Of a stretch of DNA of 64,000 bases, positions 1 to 8,123 are shown in pieces. Position numbers and translations under genes: made by a program. The DNA is taken from positions 99,449-163,448 of the forward strand of contig NZ_RQIH01000016.1 of the NCBI RefSeq assembly GCF_003939025.1. The letters run 5' to 3'. Source of the DNA: Rhizobium sophoriradicis (lineage in GTDB: Bacteria > Pseudomonadota > Alphaproteobacteria > Rhizobiales > Rhizobiaceae). The number at the start of each line of letters is the position of its first letter. Within the stretch, counting starts at the first letter, position 1. Under the pieces are notes generated by a model. The model did not search any database, was not told the DNA's origin, and saw only the letters and a program-made list of their open reading frames with translations.

Positions 1-507
1 ATCGAGGGCGCCCCCGTCCCCGGCTGGCTCTCGAAATCGCCGCTTGAATATTTTGGAGAATTCAATCTGCCTAGAACTGTGGCCGAACAGCAGGCAAAGA
101 ACGTCTTTTCGCCCGGTGGACTTGCCGTCAACGAGCTTCTAGCGGCGACCCGGCCCCAAGACGGATGGAAAAACCTGCCGGGCCGCGAGGCGCTGGATTA
201 CGGCTGGCCGATCGAGATCACGCTGCGCGAAGGCGATCCGAATATTGGCAAGCCGGCGCGCGAATTCAGGCACCAAAACGAGCTCAGCGGCTATATCGTC
301 GCATATTCGGAGGAAGGCCAGGAACAAGGACTGGAGCGCTTTCTGGACTGGCAAGCCCACCTTGGCGGCACGATGTTTCCGATGCAGGGGTATCCCGATT
401 TCTCACCTTACTACATCGAGATCTCGGAAATCTTCGGCGGCTTCAATTTCGGCAACGGGGTCGCCCAGATCGATCTCAAGGAGATGAAGCTCGAATGGGC
501 CTGCTGA
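1..507 (+). CDS. Unrecognised protein, 5' end outside the window
   Basis: The reading frame is open from base 1 without a stop and ends with TGA at 505-507, so the gene begins before the window; the first 26 codons seen continue into a GTG at 79 that would otherwise look like a start. The visible 168 residues are soluble, with no signal peptide or membrane segment. The C-terminal half is rich in aromatic residues and glycine (for example GGFNFGNG). I do not recognise the family. The last 13 bases overlap the start of the next gene, so the two are probably translationally coupled and functionally linked. Confidence 0.6.
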   Translation: MEGAPVPGWLSKSPLEYFGEFNLPRTVAEQQAKNVFSPGGLAVNELLAATRPQDGWKNLPGREALDYGWPIEITLREGDPNIGKPAREFRHQNELSGYIVAYSEEGQEQGLERFLDWQAHLGGTMFPMQGYPDFSPYYIEISEIFGGFNFGNGVAQIDLKEMKLEWAC

Positions 508-734
508 CGCTGGAGGGATGGGAAAACGGGAATGCCAAATTCATCCGCGATCGCGGCGGCATGGTGGGCAAAGCGACTCGTGTGGCCAAAGACAGCATCT
601 CGAAAGCCGTGAACCCCTTTTGTGGATATCTTGTAGTCGAGGCAGAGACCGCCGAGGAAGTGGCGAGGCTGTTCGAGAACCACCCGCACATTACAGTCTT
701 TCCGGGGGACGGCGTAGATATCTTCCTAAGCTGA
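495..734 (+). CDS. Small YCII-like protein
   Basis: A 79-residue protein starting at ATG 495 inside the end of the preceding gene, in a different frame. Its C-terminal half (NPFCGYLVVEAETAEEVARL, then ENHPHI and PGDGVDI) matches the pattern of YCII-related domains: a Pro-Phe/Gly strand, an acidic helix beginning with an EAE-like segment and a final hPh..pgd..i strand. YCII proteins are small ferredoxin-like folds of mostly unknown function, some acting as dehalogenase- or isomerase-like enzymes. The N-terminal half is shorter and more charged than usual. Family assignment is by pattern only. Confidence 0.6.
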   Translation: MGLLTLEGWENGNAKFIRDRGGMVGKATRVAKDSISKAVNPFCGYLVVEAETAEEVARLFENHPHITVFPGDGVDIFLS

Positions 735-816
735 ACGGCATCGTGGTCAGAAGCTGCGGCATCTAAGCTAACGGCTGTTTTGCGCCGAAAGCCGCCATTC
801 CGCCCCATGCGGGTGA

Positions 817-1926
817 TTAGATCACGAATTCCTCCTCGTACGTCTGTGGCTCGGGAACGACCGTAACCTCCACCGGTACGATCCAATTGGCCGCGTAGCT
901 CTCGCAGTCGGAACGCTGGAGGTCGGGCTGCACGCACCCCGCACCATCGATCGCGCGACATCGCAGTATGTATCGCCCCGCTTCTTCAGGGGTCCACATG
1001 TACTCCCACAAGCGCCATGCGAAGGGACGTTCTGTTTCGAGGAGCCTTCCCTCGCGCCAGCCCCTGCCATCTCCGGTGCAGACCTGCACCTGCCGGATAG
1101 GAGCCTCTCCGCTCCAGGCGGCTCCGAAAATCCGATACGGTTGGCCGGCGACGAGACGCGCGCCCTGCACGGGACGCGCGATCTGCGCTTTGACCTCCAT
1201 CTCCGCAAGCGGGACCAGCCTGGGTTCCCCGAGGCTGCGCTCCCAACGGAAATAGTCGCGCGCCTGCCAGTAGCCAAGGAACGGTTGCTCCACAACCGTG
1301 ATATGTGTGATCCACTTGACCCAAGCCATGCCGAACCAGCCACCCACGACCGCGCGTAGCGGGTAGCCGTGATCGCGCGTCAACGGCTCCTCGTTCATCG
1401 AATAGGCAAGGATCGTGCTGTCAGCGATGGCCTTCTCAAGCGGTAAGCTGCGCGCAAAAGCGATGGGGCCTGGAGAAGCCGTTTTCTTGTTCGTGTCGAC
1501 GACGCCGCTGTCTGCGCCTACGAGCAGAACCTCACATGCGGTTCGCTTAACGCCCGCCATTTCTAAAATCTCGCGGAGAGGAACACCTGTCCACGCGGCA
1601 TTGCCGACGGCTCCGTTCTGCCACTGCAACCCCTCCTTCGGCGGCACATAGTAGACGCGCCCGTTGCCTGCGCACTCGACGACGGCAGTGAAACTCGTGC
1701 TCCGCATCGCCTTGATGCTGTCGAGGTCGAGTTCGATCGGCCGCTCCACCGCCCCGCCAACGCGCAATCTCCAGTCTCGCGCATCGAGGTCCGGCGACGG
1801 GAAATGGTTTCGCACGAAGAACAGCTCGGTTGGGATCAGCCAATCGGAGAGTGATGCAAACGGAAACTCGATATTCTCAGGGGATTTCTGTCGAACTATT
1901 AGACTGGGTTGCTCTGGTGTCGGCAT
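817..1926 (-). CDS. Molybdenum-cofactor sulfite-oxidase-family oxidoreductase
   Basis: A 369-residue protein. The N-terminal two thirds is the oxidoreductase molybdopterin-binding domain: a FFVRNHF segment, then the VVECAGNGR motif whose Cys85 is the expected molybdenum ligand, and a GGWFGMAWVKW signature. The C-terminal part (from about residue 250) is the immunoglobulin-like Mo-co dimerisation domain. I place the start at ATG 1926, preceded by AAAGGGG; an in-frame ATG 60 codons upstream would add low-complexity sequence unlike the family. No Tat or Sec leader is visible, so a cytoplasmic location or an unseen leader is possible. No cytochrome partner gene lies alongside. The substrate (sulfite or another oxyanion/sulfoxide) cannot be told from sequence alone. 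Confidence 0.85.
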   Translation of the reverse strand: MPTPEQPSLIVRQKSPENIEFPFASLSDWLIPTELFFVRNHFPSPDLDARDWRLRVGGAVERPIELDLDSIKAMRSTSFTAVVECAGNGRVYYVPPKEGLQWQNGAVGNAAWTGVPLREILEMAGVKRTACEVLLVGADSGVVDTNKKTASPGPIAFARSLPLEKAIADSTILAYSMNEEPLTRDHGYPLRAVVGGWFGMAWVKWITHITVVEQPFLGYWQARDYFRWERSLGEPRLVPLAEMEVKAQIARPVQGARLVAGQPYRIFGAAWSGEAPIRQVQVCTGDGRGWREGRLLETERPFAWRLWEYMWTPEEAGRYILRCRAIDGAGCVQPDLQRSDCESYAANWIVPVEVTVVPEPQTYEEEFVI

Positions 1927-2351
1927 CGTCCTCGTTTCCCCTTTCAAGAGTACAACGTTGGCACTCGGTCGCGCGAATTCCGGTTTGATCACACCGCCCC
2001 TCGCAATGCGTCTCTCGCGTTCCGTCCCCACTCTAGCACATACCGCAGGTTCCTCGGATCGACCTCGAACGGCAGCAAAGGGCCGGAATGCTGCTATGGG
2101 CCTCACGTCTCTTTCGCGCCCCCATAATGGTCATCGAGCCAGCGGTCGCTATTGCTGCAAAGCGGACATAGTGCAGCGACAACATGGGTCGGTGTTGCGC
2201 CAACAGCAGTCCCTCGTCCGGATTCGCACAATGACCGCGCGCCATTTCATGGGCCGAGCCAGCGTTGCAGGAAGGTCGAGTTGCGACGCTGGCCCGAGGG
2301 CTGGTCGACGAGTTTGGTGCCTGTGGAGGCGACAACCCGCGCGAACGGAGC
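1927..2351. other. Gene-free stretch, possibly decayed or repeat sequence
   Basis: About 425 bases between the sulfite-oxidase-type gene (reads left) and the cyclase gene (ends here, also reading left). Short open frames occur on both strands but none has a ribosome site or recognisable product. The minus-strand segment around 2050-2180 resembles the dispersed intergenic sequence that yields spurious short ORFs in many rhizobial genomes, but I cannot confirm that by search. It must contain the promoter of the leftward gene starting at 1926. Confidence 0.35.
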
Positions 2352-4820
2352 CTACGATCCAGGCTTGTGACAAAGTCGATCGAGCGTGTCTCGAAGTGCG
2401 GCGGCGGCCTGATCGCGCTCATCGGTAGACATAAGCTCGGGCTCGGCTTCCAATCTCAGGTGCGGCAGTTCGGTCCGGACAGTACGACGGCTGCGGACCA
2501 AATTTTCCTTCAGATCGACCACGCGATAGGTGGCGACCGGATAGGCTATTCCCTTTACGTGGACATGCCCCAGTTCCTCGCACTCGATCGTGTCCTTCAC
2601 TTGCGCAAACGTCTCATAAGAAATGAGCACGGTGCCCGGCGACGCTTCCTGCTCAAGACGCGAGGCGAGATTCACGGCGCCGCCGATTATCGTGTAGTCC
2701 ATCCGGTCCTCGCTGCCGAAGTTTCCCACAGTGCAGTAGTCTGTGTGAATGCCAATGCGGCAGCGCAGCGGTGTTTCAATTCCGATATCGCGCCAGATTT
2801 CGCCAAGCTCGCTCATTCGCTTTTGCATGGCGAGTGCCATCTGCACGCAGGCGAGCGCGTCATCCTTGACGCCGCGGGTTTCCGGATCGCCAAAAAACAT
2901 CAGGATGGCGTCTCCGACATACTTGTCGATCGTCGCGCCGTGATCCGAAGCAATCTTCGACATTTCCGTCAGATAGTGATTGAGGAGCTGTGTGAGATCC
3001 TCGGATTCCATTTTGTCCGTGGTTTCGGTGAAGCCGGCGATATCGGAGAAGCATATCGTCAGCTTCTTCCGCTGGCTGGCGATCCTGACGTCCTGGCGGC
3101 CGGTGAATATGGAGTTATACACTTGCGGCGCCAGGTATTTCGCCAGCTTGCTGGAAAGCGCCTCGAGAGCTGCGGATTTCTCGGCGAGGTTTTCCTCCCG
3201 TTGCTTCAGCTCGGTGATGTCCGAGTAGACGGCCACCGTGCCACCAGCCGTGATCCGCCGCTCGCTGATCATGATCCATCGTCCGTCGCGACGCCGCTGC
3301 ACCGACGTTTCACCAGGGTTGCGATGCCGCGAAAGCCGCTCGGCAACCCACTCCTCGACTCGCCCCTCAGCATCCTTGATGTAGCCGCCTTCAGCGGACC
3401 GGCGCACAATCTGCTCGAATGTCGTGCCGGGTGTCATTTCCTCCAGACCGGCGTACAACAGCTCGCGGTAGCGGCTATTGCTCAGCACGAGCCTGTCCTC
3501 GCCATCGTAAAGAGCGAATCCTTCGGAGATGCTCTCGATGGCATCCACAAGCCGCTGGCGCGCTTCCGCAACTTCGCGCAGGCTGTTTTCCTCCACCTCG
3601 ACCGCAGTGTCCCGGAACAGCCTGAGCGCCCCGGCCATGCGGCCGATTTCGTCGCCGCCGCCGGCGGGCATCTGCACATGCAGATTGCCGCCCGCGATGG
3701 CCAGCATGCTTTGGCTTACCTCTCCCAGACGGGCGAGAAGGCTGCGGTCGACATAGAGCCAGACAACTAGAACCGAACTCAGCAGGCTTAGAAGGGCGGA
3801 GCCAAGGACAATGCCGGTGCCGTAGCGCTGGACGACCGAGGCTTCGAGGGCGGACGCGGCGATCTCATGGTTTGCCTTTGCAACCAGGCGATCGACGGCC
3901 GCGGTAAGGTCGCGCGACAGTCGGCTGTTTTCAGCCAAAAGCTTTTCGCCCTGCGCAAGGACAGCAAACTCGTCCTGTCGTACCTTCGGGATCCCGTTCT
4001 CACCGTCGGTCAGCGACTTCAACTCGTCCAGCCGTTGTTGGAAGCGGGTCCGCAACTTTTCGTCGATCTCGGTGGAGACCGTTTCGAGTGCGGCGAGCGA
4101 CCGGCGCAGCGGAAACAGGATCAGCTTCAGATCTCCCGGCGTCGGCGCGTTGGCAGTTTTGACCAGCGCGTCGTTGACTGCCGAGATCTCCTGTTGCGCC
4201 CTCTGCTGGGGGATGTAGGCCGCGATTGCCTTGACCAGGTCGCTCGTCGCCGCAGCACGCGTATCTGGTGGTGCGGCGGGATCAGCCACCGCTGCGCGCC
4301 ATTGGGGAACCTTGGAGTTCATCACGACGATGCCGGGCGCGAGGAGACGCTGACTTGCATTTGACGTGTCCGACAAGCGGCGCAGCAACTCCTCCTTGCG
4401 CTGAACCATGGTAAGGCGAACGGCCACAACATAGTCGAGAGCATCGAGGTTTCGTCGCAGACCAATCACGGCGTCTTCGATTTCCGTCACCGCCGTCGCG
4501 CTGAATGCGGTGCCTTTAAGTGCGGCGAGCAACTCTTCGAGACGCCGCATCTCGACTCCGATTGCAGCCGAGACCTGGTTGTGCTGAACCGTGCTGGTCG
4601 CCGCCAGAACTGACGGCGCGGTGGAGGCGACCCTCTCAGCCTGGCGCGACAATTGGAGAGAGGCGAGCGCCGTCGGCACCCGTTCCTTGGTGATGCGATC
4701 GACCACGTCGCCGACCTGAAGGAAGGCATAGAGAGCTGCGGCGGTCGCGAGCACCGCGAAGGTGCTGATGCCGAAGAAAGCGAGCAACAAGCGCCCGCGT
4801 ATGCCGACGCGTTCAAACAT
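2352..4820 (-). CDS. Membrane class III adenylate/guanylate cyclase with HAMP and PAS domains
   Basis: An 822-residue membrane sensor cyclase. It has one membrane helix near the N-terminus (about 10-30), a long helical periplasmic region, a second helix at about 335-358, a HAMP linker, a PAS domain (AIESISEGFALYDGEDRLVL) at about 420-530, a short coiled coil and a C-terminal class III catalytic domain from about 580. The catalytic metal aspartates lie in FSDIAGFT (about 591) and KYVGDAILMF; the transition-state Asn/Arg pair is in GGAVNLASRLE. All catalytic residues appear intact, so cyclic nucleotide synthesis (probably cAMP) is expected. The gene follows the binding-protein gene by 83 bp on the same strand, suggesting the periplasmic protein could present a ligand to it; that link is inference. 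Confidence 0.88.
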   Translation of the reverse strand: MFERVGIRGRLLLAFFGISTFAVLATAAALYAFLQVGDVVDRITKERVPTALASLQLSRQAERVASTAPSVLAATSTVQHNQVSAAIGVEMRRLEELLAALKGTAFSATAVTEIEDAVIGLRRNLDALDYVVAVRLTMVQRKEELLRRLSDTSNASQRLLAPGIVVMNSKVPQWRAAVADPAAPPDTRAAATSDLVKAIAAYIPQQRAQQEISAVNDALVKTANAPTPGDLKLILFPLRRSLAALETVSTEIDEKLRTRFQQRLDELKSLTDGENGIPKVRQDEFAVLAQGEKLLAENSRLSRDLTAAVDRLVAKANHEIAASALEASVVQRYGTGIVLGSALLSLLSSVLVVWLYVDRSLLARLGEVSQSMLAIAGGNLHVQMPAGGGDEIGRMAGALRLFRDTAVEVEENSLREVAEARQRLVDAIESISEGFALYDGEDRLVLSNSRYRELLYAGLEEMTPGTTFEQIVRRSAEGGYIKDAEGRVEEWVAERLSRHRNPGETSVQRRRDGRWIMISERRITAGGTVAVYSDITELKQREENLAEKSAALEALSSKLAKYLAPQVYNSIFTGRQDVRIASQRKKLTICFSDIAGFTETTDKMESEDLTQLLNHYLTEMSKIASDHGATIDKYVGDAILMFFGDPETRGVKDDALACVQMALAMQKRMSELGEIWRDIGIETPLRCRIGIHTDYCTVGNFGSEDRMDYTIIGGAVNLASRLEQEASPGTVLISYETFAQVKDTIECEELGHVHVKGIAYPVATYRVVDLKENLVRSRRTVRTELPHLRLEAEPELMSTDERDQAAAALRDTLDRLCHKPGS

Positions 4821-4903
4821 GGCGGCAACCGCGAGGTCTGGCTTGCGCAGCCACCAAAGTCTGCACAGATTGGTCTAAAGCGATCCACCCGGCCGGCGGT
4901 TGA

Positions 4904-6001
4904 CTATTCCAGCGGCACGTATTCGCCACCCTTCCAGACATACCATATCCAGCTTTGAACGGTGAGGTCGCCCTTGTCGTCGAAATCGACCCGGCCCATT
5001 GCCGTTTCGAATTGATTACCTTGCATTGAGGCGATCACCTCTTGCGGCCCTAGAGAACCGGCCTTCTTCACCGCCTGCGACCAGACCTGGACGGCGGAGT
5101 AACTGAGCAGTGTGTAGCCTGCGGGCTCGAAATTCTCGGCACGGAAACGCTCGACGACTTGAGCCGCCTGAGGGACGCGCCGTGGGTCCGCGCTAAACGT
5201 GAAGAGCGTACCCTCGGCGGCAGATCCGGCGATCAGTGCAAAGTCCTCGCTCGCCATGCCATCGCCTGAGACGAGTTGAAGTGCGTAGGCGCGGTCTCGT
5301 GCAGCGCGAACCATAAGCGCGACCTCGGGCAAATATCCACCAACATACAACACGGCGATGCCGGCGCCCTGTAACGCCGAGATCTCGGCCGTATAGTCGT
5401 TCTTCCCAGGGGTGAAGGCCTCGTAGATCGCTTCGGTGACACCCCGCTTATTCAACTGCTTTCTGGTCTCGTCGGCGAGCCCCTTCCCATAGGTAGTGTT
5501 GTCGTGAAGGATCGCTATTTTCTTGTCACCCCAGCGATCGGCCAAATAGTTGCCGGCGACCACCCCCTGCGCGTCGTCGCGACCAATGACGCGGAAAACA
5601 TTGGCACGACCTTGTTCGGTCAGCAGCGGATTGGTCGAACCCGGTGAAATCTGTAGAATTCCCGCGGCCTCGTACACCTTGGATGCCGGGATCGAGGCCT
5701 GGGAACAGTAATGCCCGACGACGAGCACCACACCGTCGGCCACCAGTTTCTGGGCGGCCGCCACAGCCTGCTCGGGATCGCAAAAGTCGTCGACCGTGAT
5801 GAGTTGCACCTGCTGCCCGAGCACGCCGCCAGTCGCATTGATGTCGGCCACCGCCATCTCTGTGCCGCGCTGCATCTGCTCCCCAATCCAGGCGAGCGGT
5901 CCTGTGACCGGGCCCGCCGCTCCGATCAGGATCTCCGCCCGCGCCAGACTGCCAAGCGAAACGACGAGCGCGACGATAGCTGCAGTAATGCTGCTGCGCA
6001 T
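4904..6001 (-). CDS. Periplasmic binding protein of the branched-chain amino acid (LivK) type
   Basis: A 365-residue protein with a Sec signal peptide (cleavage likely after ARA at about residue 22) followed by the two-lobe type I periplasmic fold: ILIGAAGPVTGPLAW at the start, GHYCSQASIPASKVY, then DNTTYGKGL and GYTLLSYSAVQVW. It has a very good ribosome site, GAAGGAGG, before ATG 6001. No permease or ATPase gene of a Liv-type transporter is adjacent; instead the next gene in the same direction is a sensor cyclase. It may work as a transport subunit for a distant ABC system or as the ligand-binding partner of the cyclase. The ligand (amino acid, amide or small organic acid) is not predictable. 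Confidence 0.85.
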   Translation of the reverse strand: MRSSITAAIVALVVSLGSLARAEILIGAAGPVTGPLAWIGEQMQRGTEMAVADINATGGVLGQQVQLITVDDFCDPEQAVAAAQKLVADGVVLVVGHYCSQASIPASKVYEAAGILQISPGSTNPLLTEQGRANVFRVIGRDDAQGVVAGNYLADRWGDKKIAILHDNTTYGKGLADETRKQLNKRGVTEAIYEAFTPGKNDYTAEISALQGAGIAVLYVGGYLPEVALMVRAARDRAYALQLVSGDGMASEDFALIAGSAAEGTLFTFSADPRRVPQAAQVVERFRAENFEPAGYTLLSYSAVQVWSQAVKKAGSLGPQEVIASMQGNQFETAMGRVDFDDKGDLTVQSWIWYVWKGGEYVPLE

Positions 6002-6240
6002 GGTGTACCTCCTTCACAGCTTACGCCAATTTAGTCCCCGCCGACAGCCCCCGCGCAGGCGCAGATCTCTCCGCCTTTCTGCAGCGCACTTGCCTCTTAT
6101 ACAGTCACGCTGGAACGCGACGGCTTCAGGAAGCGGTCGCCCCGAAATTCCACTGACCGGACGTCTTCGCTTCCGTATTGACCTCAACCACACTTGAAGA
6201 ATTACAAACGCCCCCAGACATCCGATGTAGGAGAAAAGGG
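6002..6240. promoter_or_regulatory. Divergent intergenic region
   Basis: This 239-base spacer separates the leftward binding-protein operon from the rightward ABM gene and must hold both promoters. I see no convincing operator dyad. The ribosome sites at the two ends (GGAGG reading left at about 6006-6010; GGAGAAAAGGG reading right before 6241) mark the true starts. Confidence 0.4.
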
Positions 6241-6561
6241 ATGAGCGGAGCTTTCTATCGTGTCGATAAATTCGTCGTGCCGGCTGCGGCGCGCGAGGAA
6301 TTTCTCGTCAAGGTGATGATGACCCACAAGCTGCTGGAGGCACAGGAGGGTTTCATCGATCACAGGGTACTGGAGCAGGTCGCCGGTCCCGGTGAATTCA
6401 ATTTCGTCACCATTGCCGAATGGGAAAATACCGAGGTCGTCGAGCGTGCGCGGGCAGCCGTCGCCGCCGCCCACAAGGCCGCCAATTTCGATCCGCAGGA
6501 AATGTTTGCCCGTCTCGGCATTCGCGCCGATATCGCCGGCTACAAACCTGTCGCCGCTTAA
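6241..6561 (+). CDS. Antibiotic biosynthesis monooxygenase (ABM) domain protein
   Basis: A 106-residue single-domain protein with the dimeric ferredoxin-like ABM fold: VDKFVVPAAAREEFL on strand 1, EAQEGFIDHRVLEQV in the middle and FNFVTIAEWENTEVV on the strand carrying the family's typical EW. ATG 6241 sits just behind GGAGAAAAGGG, which decides the start over an upstream in-frame codon. Family members include quinone or heme monooxygenases and many stress proteins of unknown substrate. It converges on the MATE gene with only 15 bases between the stops. Confidence 0.8.
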   Translation: MSGAFYRVDKFVVPAAAREEFLVKVMMTHKLLEAQEGFIDHRVLEQVAGPGEFNFVTIAEWENTEVVERARAAVAAAHKAANFDPQEMFARLGIRADIAGYKPVAA

Positions 6562-6576
6562 GGCCGGACGGCTGGC

Positions 6577-7980
6577 TCAGGCGCCAGCCGGCGCGCCTTC
6601 CCGGCGAAGGAGAAGATAGAAGCGTGCGCAGAGCATGACGGCGGCAGCCGCCAGTCCGACGAGGAAGCCGAACCAGATGCCGATGCCGCCGAAGCCGAGC
6701 GGGAAGGCAAAGGCCCAGGCGAGGAGGAAGCCGATCGGCCAATAGGCTATCAGCGCCATGATCATCGGCACGCGCGCATCTTTCAGGCCGCGCAGCAATC
6801 CGTTAGCGATCACCTGCAGCCCGTCGACGAGCTGGAAAAGCCCGGCAACGACGATCAACGGCCCGGCATAGGCCAGCACTTGCGGCGCCTCCGGCGAGTT
6901 GACGTCGAGGAACCAGCTGCCGAGGAATTGCGGCATGGTGGCAAAGATCACCGAACCCACCGCCGAGATCGCGCAGGCAATGACAACAACCATGATCGAA
7001 GCGCGCACCAGCCCGTCATAATCGCCCTGCCCGTGCGCCACGCCGATGCGTACCGTCGCCGCCTGGCTGAGACCGAGCGGGATCATGAAGGCGATTGAAG
7101 CCCATTGCAGGGCGATGCCATGCGCGGCGAGTTCGATGGTGCCGATATAACCCATCAGAAGCGACGCGACCGTAAACAGACTGACCTCGGCAAGCACGGT
7201 GACGCTGATCGGGAAACCGAGGCGCAGGACCTCCAGCAGTGCGTGCCAGTCCGGCTTCCAAAACCGCACAAAGATCTCGTAGCGCCGCGTCTCTTCCCGC
7301 CGCTGGACAAAGACGAGGATGAAGAGGAAGCCCGCCGTCTGTACGACCACAGAGACGATCGCCGCACCCTCGAGCCCCATTGCTGGAAAGCCGAAATGGC
7401 CGAGCACGAGGGCGTAGGCGAAGATCGCATTCATCACCAGCGTGACGATGGTGACGTTGAGGATGATGCCCGCCTTGCCGATGGCGCTGACGAGGGCCCG
7501 CATCACGTTGAAGAGAAGGGCCGGCAGCACGCCGAATTGGCCAATCATGATATAGCCGTGGGCGAGCTTGGCCACCTCCGGCTTCTGCTGTGCAAAAAGC
7601 AGGATCTGTTCCGCATTGAAAAAGGCCGGTTGCGCGATGATCCAGAATCCGATCACCACCCAGAGCCCCATGCGCAGCGATCGGCGCACCGAGACGACGT
7701 CGCCGCGGCCATAGGCCTGCGCCACCATCGGAATGACGGCAATGGAAAAGCCCGAGCCGAAGATGAGGATCGTGAACAGGAACTGGGCCGACAGCACCAT
7801 GGCCGCCAGTTGCTCGGCGCCAAGGCGGCCGATGATCATCACATCGGTGGTGTGGATGCCCAGCTGGGCAAGCTGGGCGCCGATCAGCGGAATGCCGAGC
7901 GCCAGCGTCGCACGGAAATGTGCGCCCCAACGGTTATCGTTTGTCGGCGCAAGGCTGCGCGCGTCGATCGACGTGTCCAT
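6577..7980 (-). CDS. MATE family multidrug/metabolite efflux protein
   Basis: A 467-residue polytopic membrane protein with about 12 helices in two homologous halves. The MATE hallmarks are visible: PLIGAQLAQLGIHTTDVMIIGRLG in the first helix pair, MVAQAYGRGD after it, and the matching WASIAFMIPLGLSQAATVRIGVAHGQGD in the second half. NorM-like members export cationic drugs or metabolites by Na+ or H+ antiport. The start is set at ATG 7980, with AGGA upstream, over a longer frame lacking family similarity. A 9-bp perfect dyad lies about 100 bases upstream, and the gene lies directly downstream of a broken Tet-type exporter read in the same direction. Confidence 0.9.
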   Translation of the reverse strand: MDTSIDARSLAPTNDNRWGAHFRATLALGIPLIGAQLAQLGIHTTDVMIIGRLGAEQLAAMVLSAQFLFTILIFGSGFSIAVIPMVAQAYGRGDVVSVRRSLRMGLWVVIGFWIIAQPAFFNAEQILLFAQQKPEVAKLAHGYIMIGQFGVLPALLFNVMRALVSAIGKAGIILNVTIVTLVMNAIFAYALVLGHFGFPAMGLEGAAIVSVVVQTAGFLFILVFVQRREETRRYEIFVRFWKPDWHALLEVLRLGFPISVTVLAEVSLFTVASLLMGYIGTIELAAHGIALQWASIAFMIPLGLSQAATVRIGVAHGQGDYDGLVRASIMVVVIACAISAVGSVIFATMPQFLGSWFLDVNSPEAPQVLAYAGPLIVVAGLFQLVDGLQVIANGLLRGLKDARVPMIMALIAYWPIGFLLAWAFAFPLGFGGIGIWFGFLVGLAAAAVMLCARFYLLLRREGAPAGA

Positions 7981-8082
7981 GACACCAGTCCTGTGATTGA
8001 AATATGTGGTCGTCGCAACTTGCTGCGAAATATCATTCGGACTTAGATCAAAGCCCGGGCAAGAACCACCCCAAAACAAGCA

Positions 8083-8103
8083 GATGATGAAAAATTCATC
8101 ATC
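8083..8103. promoter_or_regulatory. Perfect 9-bp dyad upstream of the MATE gene
   Basis: GATGATGAA-AAA-TTCATCATC is a perfect inverted repeat of 9-bp arms with a 3-base centre, 100 bases upstream of the MATE start and 20 bases after the stop of the Tet-type pseudogene. The very short AT centre and lack of a T-run fit an operator for a dimeric regulator (TetR or MarR type) better than a terminator. No regulator gene is adjacent. Confidence 0.5.
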
Positions 8104-8123
8104 GCATCACCATTTCTGATCAA

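Noticed and set aside
2265..3770. A 501-codon plus-strand frame across the cyclase gene
   Set aside because: Antisense to the cyclase, whose motifs are unmistakable; no ribosome site and no family features.
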